Positions 1 through 7,647 of a DNA stretch of 64,000 bases are shown piece after piece. Position numbers and translations under genes: made by a program. The notes below the pieces were generated by a model. That model was not told the DNA's origin. It saw only the letters and a program-made list of their open reading frames with translations, and searched no databases. Location: the NCBI RefSeq assembly GCF_902825145.1, contig NZ_CADEAD010000003.1, forward strand, positions 186,001 through 250,000, read 5' to 3'. The DNA comes from Bartonella phoceensis (lineage in GTDB: Bacteria > Pseudomonadota > Alphaproteobacteria > Rhizobiales > Rhizobiaceae). Each line of letters begins with the position of its first letter. The stretch's first letter is position 1.

Positions 1-1
1 T

Positions 2-88
2 TATTTCATGGTCGGAATGGGGCTCGTCGATGGCGGCAAATATTATCAAATGATGCAACAAAAAACGATGCGAACGTTCATGTTTTGA
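2..88 (+). CDS. C-terminal end of an unidentified gene (partial)
   Basis: An open frame enters from the left edge and stops with TGA at 86-88. It reads 28 residues, rich in Met, Gly and aromatic residues. I do not recognise the family. A second frame from position 1 stays open to a TAA at 112-114, so even the frame is uncertain. I prefer the first because its composition looks more protein-like. The upstream window is needed to name this gene. Confidence 0.3.
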   Translation, partial: YFMVGMGLVDGGKYYQMMQQKTMRTFMF

Positions 89-114
89 AAGAAGCTTTTT
101 CTGCTATCATTTAA

Positions 115-506
115 CGACAGTTTACAGATTAACCTATGTCCCATTTTAGATTTTCTAAAATCTTGATTCTTTGCAAAAATTTTTAAAAATTTAGATTCAT
201 AAACTTTAAGAAGCTATCATCTTTATGGTGAAGAAGATGTTTATATTCCATATTAAACAGTAAGTTGATCGATACTTTTTCATATGAAAATATAATTAAT
301 ATTATAATATAATAATATAAAATAAATAATTGATAATATATAAGTTATAATAATGGTTCTTTAATTCAATAATAGAGTACAATAATAATTTCTCTCATAA
401 TATTCATTGTTTTTAAACCACTGCTTTGAAAAAAACAACAAATTATTCATATCCTATAATATGATGAGATTCTCAATAAACATTGCAGATTTAAAAAGGT
501 AGCTTC
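115..506. other. A+T-rich intergenic region upstream of cobT
   Basis: About 390 bases without a convincing gene. From 290 to 400 the sequence is almost pure A/T with many short TATAAT-like words, so individual promoter boxes cannot be assigned. A weak ribosome-binding sequence (AAAAGGT) precedes the cobT start at 507. No cobalamin-riboswitch-like conserved structure was recognised. Confidence 0.5.
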
Positions 507-1514
507 ATGACTGTTAGTCCATTTGATGATTTTCGCGCTTTACTCACAAATTTACCTATTGCTGATACGTTTTTTATAACTTTAGCAAAAAAACGGCAAG
601 AAAAATTAACGAAAGCTCAAGGAGCTTTAGGAAAATTGGGAGAGATCGCGGTTTGGTATGCAGGATGGAGGGGAACAGAAAAGCCTGTCGTAAAACGACC
701 CTTAGTTGCTATTTTTTCTGGGAATCATGGTGTTACAGAGGAAAATGTTACACCATTTCCGCAATCTATGACGCAAAAGATGGTCCAAAATTTTGCTTCT
801 GGTGGTGCTGCTATCAATCAAATTTGCATAGCTTATGATCTTGGATTGAAGATATTTGATTTAGCACTAGAATATCCTACAATGAATATTACCAAAGATG
901 CAGCAATGGACGAGCGTAGTGCAGCTGCTACAATGGCATTTGGAATGGAATCCATTGCGGATGGAACAGATCTTCTGTGTATAGGTGAAATGGGCATTGG
1001 AAATACAACAATAGCTTCAGCTTTGTGTTTAGCCTTATTTGGTGGAGAGGTTGAGGAATGGACAGGAAGTGGCATGGGATCTGAGGGTGAATTCTATCAG
1101 AATAAAATAGCGGCAGTCAAAGCGGCGGTGTCTTTACATAAAGACCATTTTGATGATCCTTTTGAAATCATGTGTCGCTTAGGAGGGCGAGAAATTGCAG
1201 CTATGGTTGGCGCTATTTTAGCGGCAAGAATGGAAAAAGTTCCAGTGATTTTAGATGGTTTTGTAGCAACCGCAGCAGCAGCGGTACTTTATAAAATGCA
1301 TCCAAGAGCCCTTGATCATACTCTTGTTGGACATGTTTCTTCTGAGTCGGTACATCGTAAACTTTTAAAAAAAATTGGCAAAGAACCGCTTTTAGATCTA
1401 AAGATGCGTCTTGGTGAAGGAACAGGGGCAGCCATGGCAGCTGGTATTGTCAAAGCTGCTGTTTTAACACATACAAAAATGGCGTTTTTTGAAAAAGAGG
1501 ATTTGATCGCCTAA
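507..1514 (+). CDS. cobT: Nicotinate-nucleotide--dimethylbenzimidazole phosphoribosyltransferase
   Basis: Transfers the phosphoribosyl group of nicotinate mononucleotide to 5,6-dimethylbenzimidazole, giving alpha-ribazole phosphate for the lower ligand of cobalamin. It acts in the cytosol. The 335-residue length matches the family. Family hallmarks are the early GNHGV stretch (about residue 72), the central GEMGIGNTT motif (about residues 160-168) and the C-terminal LGEGTGAAMA segment, whose Glu corresponds to the catalytic base in characterised CobT enzymes. No other cobalamin gene is nearby. In this genus that suggests salvage or lower-ligand remodelling rather than full synthesis, which is an inference. 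Start ATG at 507 follows AAAAGGT. It converges on the Lrp-type regulator gene. Confidence 0.95.
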   Translation: MTVSPFDDFRALLTNLPIADTFFITLAKKRQEKLTKAQGALGKLGEIAVWYAGWRGTEKPVVKRPLVAIFSGNHGVTEENVTPFPQSMTQKMVQNFASGGAAINQICIAYDLGLKIFDLALEYPTMNITKDAAMDERSAAATMAFGMESIADGTDLLCIGEMGIGNTTIASALCLALFGGEVEEWTGSGMGSEGEFYQNKIAAVKAAVSLHKDHFDDPFEIMCRLGGREIAAMVGAILAARMEKVPVILDGFVATAAAAVLYKMHPRALDHTLVGHVSSESVHRKLLKKIGKEPLLDLKMRLGEGTGAAMAAGIVKAAVLTHTKMAFFEKEDLIA

Positions 1515-1540
1515 AGAATAACAACATATTAAAAAAGCTT

Positions 1541-2032
1541 TTAAGAATTTTGTTCACTAGTTTTTTCTTGCAATTTTATGTAGTTGAGCGGAAGTTCTGT
1601 TGTATATTTAATCTGTTCCATTGCAAAAGAAGATGAAACGTCACGAATATCAATTTTAGCAATTAGTTTCTTATAAAAAAGATCATAAGCTTCAATATTA
1701 GGCACAACAACACGTAATAAATAGTCAATATCTCCGCTCATGCGATAAAATTCAATGACTTCACGAAATTCTCGCACAATTTTCGCAAAACGCTTAAACC
1801 ATTCATGGCTGTGTGTATTGGTGCGAATGGAAACAAAAACAGTAACGTGTGCATTTACTTTTTCTGGGGAAAGAACAGCAACACGACGCTGAATAACGCC
1901 ATCTTCTTCAAGTCTTTGAATTCGACGCCAGCAAGGAGTGGTTGAAAGCCCAACTCTTTTCGCAATATCAGCAACAGAGAGTGTCGCATTTTCTTGCAAA
2001 AGATGTAAAATTTTTCGGTCAAGACGATCCAT
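1541..2032 (-). CDS. Lrp/AsnC-family transcriptional regulator
   Basis: Leucine-responsive-type DNA-binding regulator, 163 residues, the usual length. The N-terminal winged helix-turn-helix spans about residues 3-50 (the helix region reads ADIAKRVGLSTTPCWRRIQ). It is followed by a RAM (amino-acid-binding) domain with the MSGDIDYLLRVV stretch typical of the effector pocket. Members form octamers or dimers and respond to amino acids. The ligand and targets cannot be read from the sequence. It lies 20 bases downstream of the DNA-glycosylase gene on the same strand and may be cotranscribed with it. It converges on cobT with a 26-base gap. Confidence 0.9.
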   Translation of the reverse strand: MDRLDRKILHLLQENATLSVADIAKRVGLSTTPCWRRIQRLEEDGVIQRRVAVLSPEKVNAHVTVFVSIRTNTHSHEWFKRFAKIVREFREVIEFYRMSGDIDYLLRVVVPNIEAYDLFYKKLIAKIDIRDVSSSFAMEQIKYTTELPLNYIKLQEKTSEQNS

Positions 2033-2052
2033 GTTTTTTCTTAATATCCAGT

Positions 2053-2688
2053 TTATAAAAATTTACGTATTAAACTACGCATATACACAACAAGCTCATC
2101 GTTAAACCATGGATTTTTTTGTAACCAAGAAGTGTTTCGCCATGAGGGATGAGGCAAAGGCATAACATTATAGCCCCGAGGTTGACGGATGGAAAGAATA
2201 TTTTTCCAATCATTGACGGTTTCTGAAACAGTTTTATGCTTTAATTCTGCAATATGCCATTTTTGTGCATAACCTCCAATAGCGAGGACAAGCTTTATCT
2301 GCGGCATCGCTTGAAATATTTTCTCGTGCCAGATTTCATGACATTCACGTCTTGGTGGTAAATCAGATTTATTTTTGTCATAGCCTGGAAAACAAAATCC
2401 CATAGGAACGATAGCAAAGAGAGATCTATTATAAAATTCTTCTTTTGTAACATTGAGCCAATTACGTAATCTTTCGCCAGAACGATCATTAAAAGGGATA
2501 GAAGTTTCATGGACACGTAACCCTGGTGCTTGACCTGCAATCGCAATCAGCGCTGTATCAGATAAATAAACTACGGGTTTTGGTTCATGAGGAAGAGGAG
2601 GAAGATAAAGTGGTTGTTGGACACAAACACGACAGGAATAAATCTTCTTCTCAAGCTCGATAATTGGGCTATAGGGTGATTGCTTCAT
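2053..2688 (-). CDS. Uracil-DNA glycosylase family protein
   Basis: 211 residues from the ATG at 2688; a TTG two codons further upstream is possible. The protein carries the superfamily motif 1 (GQAPGLRVHE, about residues 52-61) and the C-terminal histidine motif (PLPHPSWRN), which fit base excision of uracil or a related lesion. Family 4/5 enzymes have four cysteines holding an iron-sulfur cluster. Here I see only one CxxC pair near the N-terminus (CRVC) plus a scattered Cys, so this is not a canonical Fe-S type. The substrate is unknown. It is cotranscribed in orientation with the nuclease gene upstream and the Lrp gene downstream. Confidence 0.8.
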   Translation of the reverse strand: MKQSPYSPIIELEKKIYSCRVCVQQPLYLPPLPHEPKPVVYLSDTALIAIAGQAPGLRVHETSIPFNDRSGERLRNWLNVTKEEFYNRSLFAIVPMGFCFPGYDKNKSDLPPRRECHEIWHEKIFQAMPQIKLVLAIGGYAQKWHIAELKHKTVSETVNDWKNILSIRQPRGYNVMPLPHPSWRNTSWLQKNPWFNDELVVYMRSLIRKFL

Positions 2689-2718
2689 TGGCAAATAGGG
2701 GATTAAAGAGTATTTTTC

Positions 2719-3264
2719 TTATTCTGTTCGAGGGTGTGCTCTTCGCCATTCTCTCGGTCTTTGAAAATATGATCGCCATATTCCTTTTTTTTTCTTTTTG
2801 GCTTCTTGCTCCTCTTCAGGGTAATCATAATAACTCACAGCCCAACCATTACGTACAAGTGTTGCGTTGATATTACTGACTTCTTTCGTTTTACATGTTG
2901 CAAGAATGCGGTGATATTTATCTTTTTTACGCCAGTAACATGTAACAGATTGATTTGCTATGAGTCGTTCTAAATATTTTTTTGCTTCAAGTCCACAGGA
3001 ATAGTGAGTCTTTTTTCTACCACAAAATTGGTGAAGCTCAGGAGCATCAATTCCTGCAAGCCGGATTATCTTAGAAGAGATCGTGATTGAATCGCCATCA
3101 ATGATAAATGCATGACCTTCAATGGATGTTTCAGATGAAAAATTTGCTTTGTAAGAGGGTGTTTGAGTCTGTTTAAAATAAATCATCATAACAAAAAAAA
3201 TGAGAGAAACAACAAGAACACTAAAACTGCTAATCTTTAGACTAAAATGAGAATTTTTTTTCAT
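2719..3264 (-). CDS. Thermonuclease-family (SNase-like) nuclease, membrane-anchored or secreted
   Basis: 181 residues. Residues about 10-28 form a hydrophobic segment after a Lys-containing start, a signal anchor or uncleaved signal peptide, so the nuclease domain should be outside the inner membrane. The SNase fold is shown by IDGDSI, the RLAGIDAPE block, a following conserved Glu in CGLEAKKYL and the KYHRILATC block. These supply the Arg/Glu/Arg catalytic set known from staphylococcal nuclease. The C-terminus is strongly basic, with a run of lysines then WRRAHPR. The likely role is nucleic acid degradation in the periplasm. The DNA-glycosylase gene follows 30 bases downstream. Confidence 0.88.
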   Translation of the reverse strand: MKKNSHFSLKISSFSVLVVSLIFFVMMIYFKQTQTPSYKANFSSETSIEGHAFIIDGDSITISSKIIRLAGIDAPELHQFCGRKKTHYSCGLEAKKYLERLIANQSVTCYWRKKDKYHRILATCKTKEVSNINATLVRNGWAVSYYDYPEEEQEAKKKKKGIWRSYFQRPREWRRAHPRTE

Positions 3265-3619
3265 GAAATTAAAGAAACTGCTACTATAATATGTTTAATT
3301 TAGTGAGAATTGCTTATAATCTTTGAAAAATTCCTATTTCCTCTATAAAAATATTGTTCCCTTCTCCTGAAGAAATTTTGTTATACTTATGTACTTTACA
3401 TTATAAATAAAGCACAATATCACGTGAGATTTACGCTTATAATGTAGATAGGCAATAAAAAAATAAATCAACCCACCCATACCTGTAAAAAGCATACAAA
3501 TTACAGATGTATTTATTTTCTTTAACGTAAAGGAAAAAAACCCACCCTTCAGGAAATCACTCTGAGGAGCAAGAAATTATATTCTTTTTACAGAACCTAC
3601 CCGTAAAATAGCCAATCCA
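3265..3619. other. Intergenic region between nuclease gene and rpmG
   Basis: About 355 bases. No open frame of note, no tRNA-like structure and no clear inverted repeat with a T-tract was seen. It should contain the promoter of the minus-strand nuclease gene and the terminator of rpmG. Confidence 0.4.
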
Positions 3620-3787
3620 CTATTTGATTTTTGTCTCTTTGAATTCGACGTGTTTTTTTACAATTGGATCATATTTACGCTTGCTCATTTTATCTGTCAT
3701 TGTACGACTGTTTTTCTTTGTCACATAAAAAAAACCAGTATCTGCAGTTGACAAAAGCTTGATCTTAATTGTTGCTGCCTTAGCCAT
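3620..3787 (-). CDS. rpmG: 50S ribosomal protein L33
   Basis: A 55-residue protein starting [10 protein letters not shown] and ending VEFKETKIK, with TAG stop at 3620-3622. Length, basic composition and the [16 protein letters not shown] core match bacterial L33. This version lacks the zinc-binding CxxC pairs, that is, it is the Cys-minus form common in proteobacteria. It is a component of the large ribosomal subunit near the E site. It stands alone, downstream of the dead transporter on the same strand. Confidence 0.95.
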   Translation of the reverse strand: MAKAATIKIKLLSTADTGFFYVTKKNSRTMTDKMSKRKYDPIVKKHVEFKETKIK

Positions 3788-3903
3788 GATTTAAGATTCC
3801 TATTTACACTGAAAATAATACCACTCCGCTATCAAAATCGACTTTTGATGTAATCAGATTTTTTCGCAACACTACGGATGTTCTAAGAAAAGTCAAGAGT
3901 TGA

Positions 3904-5032
3904 TTAATTTCCCCGTGAGTTGTACAAATACCAAAATCATATATAAGCAAAAAAACAAGCCATTGCCACTGAAAAACCAAATGGTTTAAAGATACCCATG
4001 ATCTGTCTGATAATGGCCAACCCAATGAGCATACCAATTTCATAGCAGAAGATAAAAGCAGAATTTGTACTAACAAGTGTATGCCTCTTGAGACGTGCAC
4101 CTAGATGTACAAACCTAATTGTAAAAATAATACACCACCAAGGAGAAAGAGGTCAAACATCAAAAGCCATTGGTATATTTTGTTATCCATGATATCACAA
4201 GAGTTCCCATAAAACCTAAGATAGCATAGCCCATAAAAAGATAACGTCGATTTTTTGCATAATCACTTATAATGCTGATAGAAATTAAGAGGAAAATATT
4301 ACCAAATGTGAGAGTTGCCATAAAATTTGCAGCTACATTCTCATTATATCCGATGGATAGAAAAGGTGTTATAAGGGTTAATGCTTCCATTTGAACAGCA
4401 CCATAAACAAGTACTGACATCATCGAGCTTGAGACATGAAAAAGATAGAAAAAAATAACGTATATTGACTCTTTTTAAATTCTGGACTCAATTTCCAAGC
4501 CACGAGAATTAGGATAGAAGCAAGTATCATAAGAACACAGTTCGTAGCAAATGGTGCCAATCCTTGTGTTTCTACTTTTACTAAGAGTGTGGGACTTATT
4601 GCAAATACTAATATAATAGCATAAATGGAAAGTACCAAATCACGTTTTTAGGTAGTGCACAGCTGTTGATCCAAAACTCCGATAGGATAAACATAAATGT
4701 AATATAAATTTTAAAATAAACCAAATCCACATTGGTCCAAAAAAATAGAATCCTAGAAAACTCAAATACCCTATGATCATCATAAGTAATATCGTTTGAT
4801 AGACACCTAGGCATAAGGTGATTCGAGCAGTAAATGTGGCCGCAATAACCGTAGCAATCCCACAAACTGTTCTACTATAGCCAATGGCACTATTGAAATA
4901 CCTTGCTTGGTCATGAGAAGTGAAACAAACTGTGTTTCCATTCCTAATGCTATTTCAACAGTACTAATAGCTATATAGCTACAATGATGGCACGCAAAAA
5001 ATAACTTTAAGGGATCAAAACTTTTTTATCAT
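3904..5032 (-). pseudogene. Decayed MFS-type transporter
   Basis: Consecutive minus-strand fragments in different frames join into one membrane transporter of roughly 375 residues. The likely start is ATG at 5030-5032, but the frame breaks within six codons at a T-run. It resumes as FDPLKLFFACHH, continues through an ALGMETQFVSLL segment typical of MFS proteins, and then through several hydrophobic helices in shifted frames. The last part (GLAIIRQIMGIFKPFGFSV) runs through an in-frame TGA to a TAA at 3904. At least three frameshifts and one internal stop are visible, so the gene is dead. The former substrate cannot be told. Confidence 0.8.
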
Positions 5033-5355
5033 GAGGGTAGCTTAATTGCGCCTTTGTTTATTTAATCAATAAATAGTTGATTTGAAATCAAAAAAATTAG
5101 AATCTATCGTTTGTAAATTCTCTAATTCATATAGTATAAAGAGTACCATCGGATTTTTTATATGTTTACTATCGATTAAAAAATATAACCTTATACGCTA
5201 AAAAATTAATTATACACATATAAAATAGTACAATGATAGTATACCACAGACCATTTTTTATTTTAAAATTATCGCTGTTTTGTACTTTTATCATTCATAT
5301 TTCATTGAAGGAGAGAGAAATAAAATTATATTTACCCCGTAAAATTTTAAAATTT
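5033..5355. other. Intergenic region downstream of rnr
   Basis: About 320 bases of A+T-rich sequence between the start of the dead transporter and the stop of rnr. A 67-codon plus-strand frame across 5233-5436 overlaps the end of rnr, has no convincing ribosome-binding site and is judged spurious. Nothing else was recognised. Confidence 0.4.
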
Positions 5356-7644
5356 TCAGTTCATATTTCTTCTTCCATAAAAAGTATGTTTTCGTTTCTT
5401 CGTTATGAATTTGCTTTTATGGTAAGAGGTACATGAAAAGGTGATTAAACGAGGTTCTGTTAAAAGCTCAAAGTATAAAGCACCAGCGAAGGGCTGTACT
5501 GTTACAAGTTTTACCTCCACTCTATCACTTAGTTGATAACCTTTATGACTATGCTTTCCTACAAGAATATGTTGCATTTCATCAAAATAATAATAATCAT
5601 CTTTCAAGGTAGAAATATGCACAAAACCCTCTGTATTGAGTTTATCAAGTGAGATAAAAAGGCCTGCTTTTGTGACTCCAGAAACACGGCCTGTAAAGAT
5701 ACGACCTATTTTATTGGTTAAATAGTGTGCGACAAGCCGATCAATGGTTTCTCTTTCAGCCATCATTGCACGACGTTCATATAAAGAAATCTGCGTGGCT
5801 ATTTCTGCAAGACTTTGTTCTTGTGTTTCTGTTAACTGATCATTTCCTAATTTTAAGGCTTTAATGAGTGCGCGATGAATAATAAGATCAGCATAACGAC
5901 GAATAGGTGATGTAAAATGCGTGTAATTATGTAAGTTTAAACCAAAATGGCCAATATTTTTAGGATTATATTCAGCTTGAGATTGGGCACGCAAAATAAC
6001 CTGATTCACCAATTCTTGTTGTTGAGTATTCATAACTTTTGCTAGAATGCCATTGAGACGTGCTGATGTAAGCTCTGCACCTCGAGAGAGTGATATCCCC
6101 AAACTTTGAAGAAAAGTTCGCAGTACTTCTTGTTTTGCAAGAGAGGGTTTATCATGGATACGATAGATGAGGGGCTGATGATGCTCTTTTAATATTTCAG
6201 AGGCTGCAATATTCGCTTGTATCATGAATTCTTCAATCAAACGATGAGCTTCTAAGTGTGGTTCACTCACAATATCTTTGATGCACCCATTCTGATCAAG
6301 AATGATCTTTTTTTCTGATATCTCTAGTTCCAGCGGTTGTCGACGATTCCGCGCAATTTTGAGACACTTATAAGCTTCCCATAATGGCTGCAAGACACTC
6401 TCAAAAAAGGGGGTAATTTTTTTATTTATATTTCCTTCAATTGCTGATTGAACTTCTTGATAAGAAAGCTTAGCTAACACACGCACTACAACACGATGAA
6501 AACTATGTTTTTGTTTGTTCCCATTCGCATCAAAAATTATACGAACGGCTAAAGCGGGTCTTTCTTTTCCTTCACGTAGAGAACATAAGTTATTAGAAAT
6601 GCGTTCTGGTAGCATTGGCACAACATGATTAGGAAAATAAACAGAATTGCCTCGTTTTAATGCTTCTTTATCTAAAGCACTTCCGGTTTTTATATAGTAA
6701 GAAACATCTGCAATTGCGACGACAATAACCCAACCACCAGGATTTGCAGGATCTTTATCCTTTGTTGCATAAACAGCATCATCATGATCTTTTGCATCTG
6801 GTGGATCAATTGTAATAAGTGGCAATTGCCGCCAATCTTCACGATTTTCTATATTGGCAGATTTTATATGTTTTACTTGCTCGAGAACATCTTCAGGAAA
6901 AATATAAGGAATCCCTTTCGAGAGAAGAGCAATCATCGACAATGTTTTTTCATTCTCAATATGCCCTAAAACATTCTTTATTTGTGCGCTTTTTGGCCCA
7001 TAACCAGTATTTTTTTTAATTTCAACTTCAACAAGATCGCCGGATTGTATATTTATTTTTGAAGATATATCAGAGATATTAATGATGATTTCATTCGTTT
7101 TGCGCTCTATAGGGTCAAGTCGCCATTGGTTAGTTTTTAATTTTCGTACAATACCAAATGCACTCTTTGGAGACACATCAATTTTACGGATAACTCGCCC
7201 TGTATAGGAAGCACTCTGAGGTATTTTATTTCGAAGAATTTTTACAAGAAGATGATCTCCTACACCAACACTTTCTCCTTTTATACGATGAAAAGGACGT
7301 ATTTCAATATTCGGTTTTGGACCCTTTTCCCATTCAAGAGGTTGTGCAATCAAACCGCCGTCTTCATCACATCTACTAATTTTCACCAAAGTAACCGGTG
7401 GTAACTTTTCCTTCTTTATTGCTCTTTTACGCTGTTTTGATATAAGGTTTTCATCCTTCAATTCACGTAATATACTTCTCAACCAGACACGAGAATCATC
7501 TTTTAAATTAAAAGCTTTGGCGATTTCACCTTTACTTGAGTGATCAGGATTCTCATTAATAAAGGAAAGAATTTCTGCCTTTTTGGGCAGATTTTTCATA
7601 TTAAATGATTGAAAATATTTTGTTTTTTTCTTTCTTGTAGCCAA
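5356..7644 (-). CDS. rnr: Ribonuclease R (3'-5' exoribonuclease)
   Basis: A processive 3'-to-5' exonuclease that degrades structured RNA. 762 residues, near family length. Order of domains: an N-terminal winged-helix-like segment (about 15-65), cold-shock/OB-type regions, the RNB catalytic domain (about 260-600) with the PPDAKDHDDAVYA motif providing metal-binding aspartates and NNLCSLREG, and a C-terminal S1 domain (IGRIFTGRVSGV to FVHIST). The tail is short and basic. It starts 3 bases after the topA stop, so the two form an operon. Homologues act in rRNA quality control, mRNA decay and cold or stress survival. Confidence 0.95.
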   Translation of the reverse strand: MATRKKKTKYFQSFNMKNLPKKAEILSFINENPDHSSKGEIAKAFNLKDDSRVWLRSILRELKDENLISKQRKRAIKKEKLPPVTLVKISRCDEDGGLIAQPLEWEKGPKPNIEIRPFHRIKGESVGVGDHLLVKILRNKIPQSASYTGRVIRKIDVSPKSAFGIVRKLKTNQWRLDPIERKTNEIIINISDISSKINIQSGDLVEVEIKKNTGYGPKSAQIKNVLGHIENEKTLSMIALLSKGIPYIFPEDVLEQVKHIKSANIENREDWRQLPLITIDPPDAKDHDDAVYATKDKDPANPGGWVIVVAIADVSYYIKTGSALDKEALKRGNSVYFPNHVVPMLPERISNNLCSLREGKERPALAVRIIFDANGNKQKHSFHRVVVRVLAKLSYQEVQSAIEGNINKKITPFFESVLQPLWEAYKCLKIARNRRQPLELEISEKKIILDQNGCIKDIVSEPHLEAHRLIEEFMIQANIAASEILKEHHQPLIYRIHDKPSLAKQEVLRTFLQSLGISLSRGAELTSARLNGILAKVMNTQQQELVNQVILRAQSQAEYNPKNIGHFGLNLHNYTHFTSPIRRYADLIIHRALIKALKLGNDQLTETQEQSLAEIATQISLYERRAMMAERETIDRLVAHYLTNKIGRIFTGRVSGVTKAGLFISLDKLNTEGFVHISTLKDDYYYFDEMQHILVGKHSHKGYQLSDRVEVKLVTVQPFAGALYFELLTEPRLITFSCTSYHKSKFITKKRKHTFYGRRNMN

Positions 7645-7647
7645 AAT

